The notes beneath the pieces are model-generated. The model was given only the letters and a program-made list of their open reading frames with translations. It had not been told where the DNA came from and searched no databases. DNA of 64,000 nucleotides from assembly GCA_028015205.1 (NCBI GenBank), contig CM051516.1, forward strand, positions 49,728,230 through 49,792,229. Direction: 5' to 3'. Below are positions 23,641-35,368 of this stretch, one piece after another. The position numbers and the translations under genes were made by a program. Numbering within the stretch: the stretch's first letter is position 1; each line of letters starts with the position of its first letter. This DNA is from Mytilisepta virgata. Taxonomy: Eukaryota; Mollusca; Bivalvia; Mytilida; Mytilidae.

Positions 23641-24720
23641 TTATCCACAAAAAATGTGGGTCATATTACCATAGCCAGGTGAAAACTTTAGGAGAGAGGG
23701 GAGGTTATTTTTTCATGACATAGAGGTCAAAATACCATAGCCAATTTTTAGCATTAGCAAAGGGAGGGGATTCATTTTTAGCTCACCTGACCCGTCCGTC
23801 TGTTCATATTTCACATTTTGAACTTCTAGAGAACGGCTTAATGGATTGAAATGAAACATGGCACAAGTGGTCCTTACAAGGTGCTGACCAAGAGTTATTA
23901 CTTTGGTGCTGATCCATCATCCAAAATGACATAGGACCCTATGGGAAATACATACAAAATTTTCTTCTAGAGAATCGCTAAATGCATCAAAACCAAACAT
24001 GGCATGAATGTTCCTTATAAAGTGCTGACGAAGTGTTTTTTTCTTTGGTGCTGATATATCATCCAAGGTGGCTACCAGCAAGACACTTCTTTTAAGATAG
24101 GACAAAGTTGGAAATACTGAATCTTCTAGAGAACCGCTGAATGGATTGAAACCAAACATGGCATGAATGTTCCTTATGTTGTTCTGACCAAGTGTTGCTA
24201 ATTTGGTGCCGATCTGTCATCCATGATGGCTATCAGCAGAAGACTTAGTATAACATAGGACCCTACGGGAATTACATAAAAACGGCTTCTTGTGAAAATT
24301 ACTGAATGGATTGAAACCAAATATGGCGTGGATGTTAACGTCAAGGTCTTTTTTCAAGACAAATGGAAATATCAAGTGAGCGATACAGGCTCCTGGCAGC
24401 CTCTGGTTCCATGACAGGGAGGTCAGAATACAGTAGCCGATTTGAAACAGCAAAGGGTGGGTAGGTCAGAACACCATATAGCCAATTTAAAACTTAAGCA
24501 CGGAAAAGGGAAGTCATTTTTCCAAGATAGGGAGGTCAAAATACCATAACGTGTTGAAAACTATGGTAAAGGGAGTAGGGGTCATTTTTCCATGACAGGG
24601 AGATCAAAATACTATAGCTAGTTGAAAACGTTAGGAAGGGGAGGTAATGTAATTTTTCAATGACAGGGAGGACAATTTATAACGTTTTACAAAGGGAGGG
24701 GATGTCATTTTTCCATTTTT
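23640..24720. repeat. Degenerate tandem repeat with 'catttttccatgacagggaggtc' units, split by bivalve repeat copy R4
   Basis: Diverged units of roughly 75-90 bp recur ('gacagggaggtcaaaatacc' and variants near 23715, 24410, 24525, 24595 and 24660). At 23780-24406 the array is interrupted by bivalve repeat copy R4, which begins 'agctcacctgacccgtccg' and ends 'aagtgagcgatacaggctcc' with a hairpin and CTGG. The array phrase 'tcattttt/ccatgacag' is cut at the junction. Confidence 0.65.
23780..24406 (+). repeat. Bivalve dispersed repeat, copy R4
   Basis: A short copy, 627 bp, with three monomers of the 'gaaccaaacatggcatgaatgttcc' type. It is inserted in the tandem array described at 23640-24720, so both insertion edges can be inferred. 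Confidence 0.75.
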
Positions 24721-25451
24721 TCCTCTTGGCAATTATTATTTGTCGTTCTAGTTCTAAAGTATTAGTTGATGCATGACATCCACTAAACTGATGAATATCA
24801 CCAGATTAGAGCAAAAAATTAGAACTTTTAAGAAGCAATGATGTTTCATCTTTCTGAAGGCTATGAGAGAATAATTTGACCGTCAGGTCAAATGTTATTG
24901 GCCTTTTCCATCTTTAAAGAGTCTTTTAATTATCTATATCGTGTATTATGTCGTTTTATTTATATAATTTATTAATATTCTATAAATATCTGGAACTTCT
25001 TGGTCATACTTTATTACAAATACGTACAATGTGTACAATATATTTTGTTTCTTTACAGTCGTCTATGACTATGTATTACAAGACCACAAAAAGGGTTCAT
25101 TTTCTAATATCAGAATATAGTTACATGTGTATCAAGATATGGAACCAGTTTGCAGTTTTGCAATATTTGACATTTTTATTTTCGATTTCAATTTCAGTAA
25201 CAAACGCGACATTTGTTTTCACCAATATATTCTGTACATTCATTGGTTTCAGACAACTCTAACCAGGACAATTAAAATAATATGATATTGAAATGTCAAT
25301 CCCATTTGGTTAATATAGTAATTTGATAATTGCTGCTAATATAATTTATCTTTTTCTGGAATACTTTTATTTTTTTAATCATCGTCACAGAACTGAATGT
25401 CAAATTGTTAATTGATACAATATATGTGAAAACTGCTTTTAGTGTTCCAAT

Positions 25452-27065
25452 GTGCCTAGTGTTCAAGTCGCATTTTTGAAAGGGGCTAATATGATTGTTT
25501 TCACGTTATTTTCCAGGATTCCTTATTCACTGAACATAGTGAGTGGACCATTAATTTCATATGTATCGATATTATTGAATATTATAGTATTTTTCGTTTT
25601 ATTTGATAAGAAAATCAGAACACCTTCCACGATAGTAATGCAGGGCCTCGCTCTTGCAGACTGCCTAACAGCATTTTTCACATATGGATTTGAACCTTTT
25701 TTTGCGTCTATCTACAAAGAAATTGGTTCCAGTGACGCTGAACATTTTATTTACGTCTGGAATAACGATGAATATCAATGGAAGAAAGTACACATCGAAG
25801 AAATACTGTCACTTGTCACCGTACAGTACCCGTACTGCCTTCTACATTACTGGACATCACAATTAGGCGAAGCCTTCCACCTTGTCTCCATATTGTTGAC
25901 AACTTGTCTTGGGGTTCAGAAATTACTAGCTGTTGCCATTCCTATATGGAGTCGTAACAAGGTCACCGTTAGAAATTCTACAGTTGTCAGCTGCACATGT
26001 TTTATCATTTCGATGGTAATCAACATTCCAAGAATGTTTGTTGTAAGCATGAATTCCGGTGAAGAACACGAAGAAGGACTTTGTTTATTTTCAGAGCCAC
26101 AACAAATGTTAGAGAAATACGTTTTATCTGGTTTACCTATTTTCCTCACCACTTTATTGATTTTTGCTGTTGTAACAATGTTACTGTCTACATGTTACAT
26201 CATAGTTACACTTTTTAGAAGGAAGCATGTCCGAGGGCAAACATCAACATCCATGGCCGAGAGAAAATCCAGCATATTAATTGTTTGTGTGATGGTTGTT
26301 TTTCTTCTTTCAGAGATTCCTCGTCTTTACTTAAACCTGATCATATTCAGCACCTACAAAGGAGATTTAGATAAGAAGGGTATAGTTTGGTTCGCTGTTA
26401 ACGATGAAATAGATCGAAAATTATCAGCTTGTTATACAGATCTGGAAGAGGATATCGTCAAGAAATCTATCATGCCAATATTAGAAAACTATGTCTCCTG
26501 TGAAACCTCTGTCGCCGATATACCATATTATACAAAATATTGGATAGAAATGTCTTCCGACGTGAGCGAAAATATCAAAGGCTACTTCCAGTCCGATTTA
26601 AAGCAGAAGATACAAGATCACTATCAAGATCTTATTAATACAACAGTCAGCCGAATGTATACAAAGAGGAAATACATCATGGAAAAAGGATACATGCACC
26701 TGTATACCATTTTGAACTGTAACAACATTACAAACATGTGGCGTGACATACGAGAGAAGTATTACGTCCAGTACTATAAATGTGAATATCCAGCGTTCAG
26801 CACACTAATAAAAATGTTCCCCTTCATGATCCTTGGATCGGCGTCGTACAGCGAATCTATGAATTACATCCTGAATATCGTATGGGGACTGGATATGACT
26901 TTGAGAGAATTGAAGGTTTTGATGGAAATTCTGAAAATATCAACCATTCTTGGATGCCTATCTAATTTTATCATTTACATTGCTATGAGTACGAAACTTA
27001 GAGAAGCTCTCTCTAGCAAACTTGGTATTCTATGTTTGCCGATGAAGAAAATTGGAATAATCTGA
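25452..27065 (+). CDS. Rhodopsin-type GPCR, DMSR/FMRFamide-receptor-like, with a giant third extracellular loop
   Basis: The 537-residue frame has seven hydrophobic segments at about 31-51, 60-84, 138-165, 177-198, 223-255, 272-298 and 486-511. Marks of the family: LALAD in TM2; YPYC before TM3, whose Cys129 probably pairs with Cys211 in loop 2; GVQKLLAVAIP in place of the DRY region, as in VQRY-type peptide receptors; SEIPR in TM6; and SNFIIYIAMSTKLREAL instead of NPxxY, all of the myosuppressin/sex-peptide-receptor kind. Likely a membrane receptor for a neuropeptide acting through G proteins. Unusual points are loop 1 of about 50 residues and loop 3 of about 185 residues (300-485) with four or five Cys. 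The start is uncertain: a good acceptor 'tattttccag' ends at 25516, so the true N-terminus may come from an upstream exon. A poly(A) signal is at 27120-27125. Confidence 0.85.
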   Translation: MPSVQVAFLKGANMIVFTLFSRIPYSLNIVSGPLISYVSILLNIIVFFVLFDKKIRTPSTIVMQGLALADCLTAFFTYGFEPFFASIYKEIGSSDAEHFIYVWNNDEYQWKKVHIEEILSLVTVQYPYCLLHYWTSQLGEAFHLVSILLTTCLGVQKLLAVAIPIWSRNKVTVRNSTVVSCTCFIISMVINIPRMFVVSMNSGEEHEEGLCLFSEPQQMLEKYVLSGLPIFLTTLLIFAVVTMLLSTCYIIVTLFRRKHVRGQTSTSMAERKSSILIVCVMVVFLLSEIPRLYLNLIIFSTYKGDLDKKGIVWFAVNDEIDRKLSACYTDLEEDIVKKSIMPILENYVSCETSVADIPYYTKYWIEMSSDVSENIKGYFQSDLKQKIQDHYQDLINTTVSRMYTKRKYIMEKGYMHLYTILNCNNITNMWRDIREKYYVQYYKCEYPAFSTLIKMFPFMILGSASYSESMNYILNIVWGLDMTLRELKVLMEILKISTILGCLSNFIIYIAMSTKLREALSSKLGILCLPMKKIGII

Positions 27066-27129
27066 TCATGATTATACAGTCATTGTTATAACTGAGACTA
27101 AAATGTCAAACCCAAAGCCAATAAATTGA

Positions 27130-27859
27130 CAAAGGCGGATTGTAAAAAGTTTTATGTATAGTTATCATTGTATATAAAACATCTTAACATATATGAAAAT
27201 AAATCAATGTATCGATATATTTCAACGCAATATATTGACAAAAATATTAATCAAGTATACGTTTATTATTCCCAGTACATGATGTATACCTCCATTCGCA
27301 GAATGGTGGGTATCTGTTCGTCAATCTATCCACAAATCTTTCTTATGCAACAAGTAATTCATCTTTTGGTGTATTTTGTTCATATTTTGCATCATGGTTT
27401 GGCAGCACCTGAAATTGCTTTTGTTACGGTTGATTCGTTTTTGCAAGAGTTATTGCCCTTTTCATATGGTTTGTCAAAATACCTTGTGTACGCTTGTTCA
27501 TATTTTGTACCATGGTTGGGTATTACATATTATTAGCTATACCGAACAATAAATAACATAACGTTAATTATCAGAAAATTATAATACGTCTTTTTTTATT
27601 TTTCTTTAACAATTCAAACCGGATATGTTTTGTCAAATTCGCATGTAATGCACAGAATAGATATGAAAAATATCATCTACTTGCTGGGTGGAGCTTTTGA
27701 TGTGACCTTATTTCTGAGGTTATATGTAGCTATCTCAGTTCCTAGCATGTCTGTACAGATATACAATTTATACTCCATATAACTCCAGCATTTCAAAATT
27801 TAAGGAATATTTCACACTCAGCTGAAGTTTCGCAGTTTTTGGTTAATATCCTTTTTTTC
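27130..27859. other. Intergenic sequence downstream of the GPCR
   Basis: Short frames are present, for example 27168-27536, but composition and lack of motifs argue against a gene. No RNA gene is recognised. Confidence 0.4.
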
Positions 27860-29646
27860 AGCTCACCGATGTAAACCTTTCTTTAAAGATCTTCTCCTCT
27901 GAAATCACTGAGCCAATTGGGACCAAATTTTGGTGGAATGATCCTTAGGGAAACTAGTGTGAATGTTGTGTCAAGATCTACCTGCCATAAAATTTTCAGA
28001 CGAATCAGTCAACCCTTTGTTGGGTTATTGCCCCTAAATTGTTCATTTTAAGAAATTTTGGCAGTTTTAAGTTATTGTCATGAATATTATTAGAGATAAA
28101 GACAAATTGTTAACAGCCGAAATGTTCAACAAAGTAAGATCTACAAATAAGTCAACATGACCAAAATCGTTAATTGGTCCCTTATAAGAGGTAACTCCTT
28201 GAAATGCGTCGTATACAGCATAGTATAAATTTACCATATCTAATATTAGTATCTTTGGATTGTTATTTTGAAACTCCTGGGATGATGCCTCTGCTGGTGG
28301 ACCCTAGGTCCCCGAGGGTATTCGCCAACCCAGTCGTCAGACTTGTCTGACATGATTATTCATTGATTTGTTATAGAAATTACCAGTATTTAGCAAAATT
28401 CAAAAATAATAGAAATACTAAGGGTTCATTCCTTGTATTGCATATGGTAGATCTCCTTAGCTGAAATTTGGCTTCCTATTTCGGTATTTTTGGTTGAGTA
28501 CTTCTTCTTTAATATAAGTTTGGTTTTTGGTCTTCCAAATGTTTCGGTTCTAATGCTGCTGATGAGAGGTAACTCCTTGAAATGCGTCGTATACAGCATA
28601 GTATAAATTTACCATATCTAATATTAGTATCTTTGGATTGTTATTATTATAAGAGTTTTTGCCCTTGAAAGACAATTTTCCCATTTTTTTCGTCATCTTT
28701 TTACACTTACAAAAATCTTCTCCTCTGAAACTATAGGATAAATTCCAGCCAAACTTAGGCTGAAATATCCTTAGGGTATTCAGTATAAAGTTTGTGTTTT
28801 AATTTTTTTTGTCCATAGATAAACATTGCTGCCATTGCTAAAAATAGAATATAGATGAAAATGCGCTTTTATGCTCTTATCTCTAAAACTAAAGCAGTTA
28901 GAGCAAAGCTGACAAGAAGAAAAAATGTTTATGAGGCCAAGATCTACCTGCCATTTTCAGCCGAATCGGTCAAGCCATTTTCAGGTTATTGCCCCTGAAT
29001 TGTTAATGTAAAGGAAATTTTGCAGTTATAGGTTATTATCTTGAATATTATTATAGATAAAGACAAAATATAAACATCAAAAATATTCAGCATAACTTGA
29101 AATAAATTAAATGGTAGCTGTACAAATAAAATGGAGGGTCAAGGTCATTGAAAAAGTCCAACGCAACCGATAAAAAGGTCCCTAGCAACCATATATATTT
29201 GGGTTAAGGACCCTATAATTTACCCGTACAGGTCAAGTCAAGGTCATTGAAAAGTCCCTAGCAACTATATATTTAGATTCAGTACCATATAATATAGCAG
29301 TACAAATCCATATGAGCCACAAGGGTCAATGTCATTAGAAAAATCCATAGCAACCGATGGAAAAGTCCCTAGCAACCAGATATATTTGGGTTCAAAACCC
29401 TACAATTTACCTGTTCAAGTCAAAATGGAAGGTCAAGAGTCAATGGCATTGAAAAACTCTATAGCATCCGATGAAAAAGTCCATAGCAACCATATACATT
29501 TTGGTTCAGGATTCAATATTTTACCTGTAAAAGTCAATATTAAAGCGAAAAATGTGTTGGTATACATTAAATAGCAAAATAATAGTTGGTGCAAGATCTA
29601 CACAAAAACGTACAGGTGAGCGATTCAGTGTTTAGGGTGTCTCTTG
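27860..29646 (+). repeat. Bivalve dispersed repeat, copy R5 (second monomer type)
   Basis: The copy begins 'agctcaccgatgtaaac' and ends 'aggtgagcgattcagtg'. Internal units are of about 100 bp around 'ggtcattgaaaaagtcc' and 'tagcaaccatatatatttgg' (29100-29520). It is interrupted at 28189-28646 by a separate insertion. Its right end from 29425 lies inside the left arm of the large inverted repeat. Confidence 0.75.
28189..28646. mobile_element. 458-bp insertion with 79-bp terminal direct repeats
   Basis: Both ends carry an identical stretch beginning 'aggtaactccttgaaatgcg' (28189-28267 and 28567-28645). The insertion is flanked by 'ttataag' on each side (28182-28188 and 28647-28653). A sister copy of the host repeat (about 39645-39670) reads straight through, which shows the empty site. 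The middle, with 'ctgctggtggaccctaggtc' and 'ccccgagggtat', belongs to a repeat family I recall as common in bivalves. No coding. The layout recalls a miniature terminal-repeat retrotransposon, but the ends are not TG...CA. Confidence 0.6.
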
Positions 29647-30519
29647 TTTCATCTTTTCGGTGTTTAAGTCTTCTTTGAGGGTATTGATTCGGTTTCAAAC
29701 GCACATCTAATGCCTATAAATTAGTATAGTTACTTTTATTGGTTCACGATTTTAATTATTTCCTTATAGACCATAAAAAATACATCATGGTGCAGTGAAA
29801 ATATAGTCAATTCAATAATCATCCTCATGTAATATTGATGACATATTATGAATCATTTCTATCAGAAAAGCCACTTAACCAGAGCAATTATAAGCCTTGC
29901 TTGCAGTAATTGGTTCACTATCGTAACAGCTCAGTTATTGCCTACTACATGTAGCAATGCACTTTCTTGGACAGTAGGAAGAGCGGCATAAATTAAGTAT
30001 TTCAAATAATATCTGCTGCATAGTTCGTGCCTATGGAAACTGACTAACAAATTCAAAATTTGATTAAACGTAACAAGGGCTTATTGTTATTTTTCATCCG
30101 ATTATTTCACAGGGCTTGACAAAAATCGACGAAATATGTACATCTTTTGCATCAGAGTTCATATCACTAATGTTTGACAGACACAGGAGATAGGTAGAAT
30201 CTGTTGGGAAAATATTAGATTATCATTACATTTCATGTTGGATATTTTTCTTCTGGTTTATTAGTTTTATTCTAATATTATTTCATCATTAAAATATATC
30301 TTAATTAATCTTCCAGACTCTGTTAAGACATTCCCTCATTAACATTTTCATCCCCTACCAGAAACATCCATTTAGTCAATGGACGTTCATTGACACAAGT
30401 TGTATTTTCAGGAGACTTGGATTATGCAACCTTCTGAGAAGAAATGATCCATAGATCTGAAATTTATATGAAAAATGGATTTTATAAACCTTTTGAACAT
30501 GATCATATTTGTTTTATTT

Positions 30520-30600
30520 TACACTGAATTTGATCCAAGATTTTCGATGGTAAGTTTGCTGTAGCCGTTATTCTCTCAGATATACTTCAGATCCAACGGA
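30520..30600 (+). pseudogene. Relic of the mini-collagen transmembrane exon (left arm)
   Basis: The stretch 'tgaatttgatccaaga...tcgatgg...gttattctctcagatat' aligns at nucleotide level with the transmembrane exon of the gene at 41472-42410 ('tggatttgaccagagat...acgatgg...attattctcacagatat'). The acceptor AG is changed to AC and the frame is interrupted, so this is a dead copy. Confidence 0.55.
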
Positions 30601-32908
30601 GATCGGGAGGGCTAATTTGCCAAAATATTGGTGTAATTGTGTCTAAAGCTCTTGCAAAAAATGGACCGTGTTCACAATATGTAATGACAAAAAACATACC
30701 CTGTTCATGAAAGGCATTAACAAAAATCGTGTACTGTCCATGACAAAATGTCTATAATTCTAACTCTACTTACTGCGCCTGTGTGCATCTAATGGATTAC
30801 ATATGCAACTAAAGCTTTTGAAAAATTTACAGAACACTGAAAATAATTTTTTTTTCTAGACTATAGACATGTACCACTTCATTTTGAATAAAAAATATGC
30901 ACCTATGATTATGATTCTGTTCTAGACAATTGTACATAAGTTATGACTGGTCTCGACATCAAGATTGTGAAAATACGATCTTTTACTGTGGCACACTCAT
31001 TTTATCAACATTTTTGGGAGTAACCCCCACATCCCGTGTGTAAACGGTGTATACATGCGTTTCATTGAAACTGCATCGCAAAAGAAACATGGTTTTCATG
31101 TTACTGTACAAAGAAAGATTGTTTTCTTGGGCAAGTATATACAATTTTGTGCACATTTTATGGTCTATATATTGTCTTTGTTTAAAACAAACAACGTCCT
31201 GGTGAATCTTTACCACCTTATATTAAATGTTGTTGACCACTGGTTCGCCAATTAATAGGTATTTTAATTTGTCAAATTCTGCATGTACTCCAAAGCTTGG
31301 ATTAAAAATTTCAGAGATTTAGCCTCTTGTCGGATTTATCTTAGAAATCTACTGAATCCCCAGCAATTTTAATGAGATTTTTACACAAAGGTTACTAGGT
31401 ACATTTAGTACTGTCTTCTAATATGGCCTTTGTTTCATAGGTCGTGCTTGGTTTACTTTGGAATTTGGCATTCGATAAATCTATGCTAGCTATACAAGAT
31501 CATTATAGTCTCTAATTATATGTAACAAGGGTTTCTTGTAATCTTTCATCCGATTATATGTGAAAAAAAAATCTTTATTCATATTGCTCAGTACAAAATT
31601 AAAAACATTAAGAAGACAAAAAACTTGTAAGTCCGAAATCAATTCGAAAGTACAGTCTTGGAAAATCTGTCTTAAATGATTACAAGTGGATGAGATATAT
31701 AATAGAAACATTTCGTACATGTTTGGTACCAGAAGGAAAGAATTTACACTAAAATTACAAATATTGATGAATCAGCACCTTTAACATCTCTATCCTTAGA
31801 TGGTTTTGGCTCTATGCTTTGATCATTTTGACATTTCTTAATTTGCTCTTCAAATTATGGAATATTGTTTTGGCTTCCAACATTTCAGACCTTCAGACAA
31901 ACTGTAAATCGACGAAATGTGCATATCTTTTGCATCACAATTAGCGTCACAGAATGAACAGAAAGAAACAAAAGGATTAAGATCATATAAGACAGGTTAT
32001 TGCTTATAACAGGTTTTACTGTAAATCGCGTTTCAGTGCTTGACACTGTACATAGTCCAAATGCTGTTTCAACGTCAACTTATAAAATATTATTTCCGAA
32101 ATATAATATATGACATTTGTCTACAATTAACATGTATTCGATTGAATGTACATCTCCGTACTTTAGATTGCAGAAAAATACAGTTTCTGCTTCACTTTGT
32201 AAAAATACTAGTACATGTTATCTGTTTTTGTGATATTGGTCAGATCATTATTGATATCATAATACTGTATTTGGTTGTCAGGTTTGCCTATTGATAGTAA
32301 AAAAATTCTCTTCAATATGGTAACAGGATAGACAAATAATGCACCATCAGTCGAAAATGTGTCAATAATATTTTTATTTTATGTTATTAAGATTCCATAT
32401 TTAAGTATGCTGTTCAAGAAGTATCATATATTTTGTTCGTTTAATAAATACAATGTTTTAAGCAAGTTGTTTTTTCTCAATTTTGCAATTCAATTTTTTT
32501 TTTTTTAAATGACCCAGTCAGTACTTTATTGTCGATCTTTTATGTATCCTTTTCTATATCCTGACTGTTGGACAGCTATTGAATTGTCCACAATGTACAT
32601 CCACGTCAGTTTTTAATTTGATTTATAGTACTTGGCCTTAGAAAAAAAACTCAATTAATGTATTTACTTCTTGGGATTAAATTATATTAAATAATAAATA
32701 TTTGACCTTTATATACACAAATTTTGTCCTTTGGATTAACGTCTTTTTCCATTAGTTAACTTGAGCTAATTTTAAAATATTCAATAACTATATATGTGCG
32801 TAAATTCTATTGTAAGTGAGTTAAAGGTTTTTAAATCTGTAATTAATAGTGTTTTGTGAAATATTTTTATTGAGTTATTGTAATATATAAGCTACATAAA
32901 AGCATCTT

Positions 32909-32945
32909 AATAATAATAATAATAATAATAGTAATAATAATATCA
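32909..32945. repeat. (AAT)n microsatellite
   Basis: About ten near-perfect AAT units. The mirror run (ATT)n is at about 35334-35367 in the other arm and differs slightly in length and interruptions. Confidence 0.85.
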
Positions 32946-33357
32946 TAATTGAATATTTTTACAACGATGTCAGTACCAAAATTTGAGGGCCTCGATACTG
33001 GAGTGAACTGGCCTGAAAAGGCCAAGAGAGTTAATTTTGAAGAATTTTTACAGCAAAATGTTTTGTAATATAGGCTTGAGAAATATTTCTGTTATTATTT
33101 TCAAAATCCGAATAATACAATAACGTGCAAAAACTCATATATTATTCCTCTATGAACTTCAAATGTGTCACTTAAACTCTAGGGACGAATGAAACGCTGT
33201 TTTCACATATCAAGTAAACATTTGACATTCAATCCTAAGTGCTGAAAATAATGAAATGTTTTCTAAATCATCCAAAAAAGTTTGACATTTCAATTACTAG
33301 ATAATCATCCAGACTCGTCTATATGAAGGACGTATTAATATTTCAAGGAAATAACTG

Positions 33358-33716
33358 ACACAGCTTTTACCATCACTTGCGTTCGTCGCCCGTCCGTCTG
33401 TCCGTTAACTTTTCACATTTAAATCTTCTAAAAACCACTGAACCAAACTTGGCAGCAATTTTTCTGGGAAAGTGATTCACAAGATTTGTAATTTAAATGT
33501 TCCTTAGATGGTCCTCTACCAAATTTGTAATTTTGGTGCCAATTTGAAATCCAATATGGCTACCACTGCAGGACATAGTTAACACAGGAAAACACAGGAC
33601 CCAATGTTTCAAAAATCTTCTTGTTTTAACTGCCATATGGATACAACAGACCTTACATTTTCGATTGGGCTTATAGAAGACATGTGAGCGATACAGGCTC
33701 AGGTGAGCCGTTAGTT
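33358..33716 (+). repeat. Bivalve dispersed repeat, copy R6 (crosses the inverted-repeat edge)
   Basis: It starts 'cagcttttaccatcacttgcg' and ends 'catgtgagcgatacaggctc' plus 'aggtgagcc'. The left part (to 33570) is in the left arm and the rest is in the spacer, so the arm boundary falls inside this repeat. Confidence 0.75.
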
Positions 33717-34683
33717 TTAATTATAGATAAATTAGGATTATTGAATGACAGTATTACATATAGAGGGGAGAATGGAGAAGTTTTTTTTTTCTTGCTTCAG
33801 TAGTAACCCTTGTGTATTAATTATACTGTAATAAGTTTATTATTTTGATAATACTATGAAAATGTTATAATTGTATTACACTGTATGTATTTTGATTATA
33901 CGTGACGTTGATCGTGTGGAAAATTCTAGATTCTAAACTTAACCTATGGAATTCTATGAGTTTTTCCGTACTTTTTGGAGGATATATAAAGACAGCCACA
34001 CAGAAGGCAGCATTCATCCATCCATTGAGTCTAAGGGTTTGTCATTCGTGCTTTATTCTGTAATTTATCTTTAGTTCACTACAACTGTCATTGGAAATAC
34101 ATGTACATTGTAATTGTTTGTATTGCCCATTTGAGAGTATACTATAGGTCTAAATATTAGGAATGACTGACAATTTACATTCATTGGGAATAAAACGCAT
34201 GACAAAATACCGAAATAAATGTGATGCACTGTATGGCAATTTCAGGAAATTACTTCTTTCTTAGACTTTCTACGAAAATGTTTGATCCAGGAATACAGAG
34301 ACCGAAAGGTCGTGGAGGTTTGACAGGACGGATGGAACCAAAGCACGAAAGTCTTTCAAAGCATACTGTCATTGTATTTTGGCTAAATAGGAACTATTTA
34401 GATGATATAGACTTCGTAACATTCAGAAACTATTCAACTTTATTATTAATGTCTATAATCACGGATATATACGTTTCTTTCTTCTTTTTCTGTGTATTGC
34501 AATAGTTTGTTGTATTCTGTTTGCAATTGTTTTTGACAAAAATAGACAACCATTTAAAAGACAAGGTCAGAGTTTTGGGCAGATAAATATTGAAAGTGTT
34601 GGAAATTCAATTTAGTAAGATCTTAAAAATTATAATAAGTTGCTCTTAAAAAATCTGACCTATGAAATTGCTTACTTGATACA
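33571..34683. other. Spacer of the large inverted repeat
   Basis: This 1113-bp single-copy stretch lies between the arms. It has the end of repeat R6, AT-rich sequence, the promoter-like block at 33915-34020, and a short plus frame at 34221-34505 with no recognised motif. Confidence 0.7.
33915..34020 (+). promoter_or_regulatory. Promoter-like block: TATA box with heat-shock-element-like motif upstream
   Basis: TATATAAAG lies at 33983-33991, in a less AT-rich setting than its surroundings. About 50-60 bp upstream is GAAAATTCTAGATTC (33919-33933), which resembles inverted nGAAn/nTTCn units. Some 30 bp downstream is a 'cattcatcc' start-like site. No clear gene follows within the spacer, so this may be a promoter stranded by rearrangement or a chance match. 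Confidence 0.35.
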
Positions 34684-35335
34684 TGCAGTGGTAGCCATCT
34701 TGGATTTCAAATTGGCACCAAAATTACAAATTTGGTAGAGGACCATCTAAGGAACATTTAAATTACAAATCTTGTAAATCACTTTCCCAGAAAAATTGCT
34801 GCCAAGTTTGGTTCAGTTTGGCTCTATTTGGTTCAGTGGTTTTTAGAAGATTTAAATGTGAAAAGTTAACGGACAGACGGACGGGCGACGAACGCAAGTG
34901 ATGGCAAAAGCTGTGTCAGTTATTTCCTTGAAATATTAATATGTCCTTCATATAGACGAGTCTGGATGATTATCTAGTAATTGAAATGTCAAACTTTTTT
35001 GGATGATTTAGAAAACATTTCATTATTTTCAGCACTTAGGATTGAATGTCAAATGTTTATTTGATATGTGAAAACAGCGTTTCATTCGTCCCTAGAGTTT
35101 AAGTGACACATTTGAAGTTCATAGAGGAATAATATATGAGTTTTTGCACGTTATTGTATTATTCGGATTTTGAAAATAATAACAGAAATATTTCTCAAGC
35201 CTATATTACAAAACATTTTGCTGTAAAAATTCTTCAAAATTAACTCTCTTGGCCTTTTCAGGCCAGTTCACTCCAGTATCAAGGCCCTCAAATTTTGGTA
35301 CTGACATCTTAGGTTGTAAAAATATTCAATTATGA

Positions 35336-35368
<33 letters not shown>

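Larger units (their letters stand above)
29425..33570 (+). repeat. Left arm of a large inverted repeat
   Basis: The arm is 4146 bp and its reverse complement is at 34684-39175. Checked blocks show about two mismatches per 70 bp. It contains the 3' end of repeat R5, old repeat fragments, a decayed transmembrane-exon relic at about 30520-30600, an (AAT)n run at about 32909-32945, and the first part of repeat copy R6 (from 33358). Short frames shared with the other arm lack motifs. Confidence 0.92.

Noticed and set aside
3037..24406. Calling the bivalve repeat family Helitrons
   Set aside because: The 3' hairpin and CTRR fit, but no 5' TC terminus or A|T insertion rule is shown, and some copies end CTTG.
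27168..27536. 122-codon plus frame downstream of the GPCR
   Set aside because: No motif, tyrosine/isoleucine-rich composition as expected by chance, and it follows the GPCR poly(A) signal.
33915..34505. A heat-shock gene in the spacer
   Set aside because: The upstream block looks like such a promoter, but the following frame has no chaperone motif and no other coding signal.
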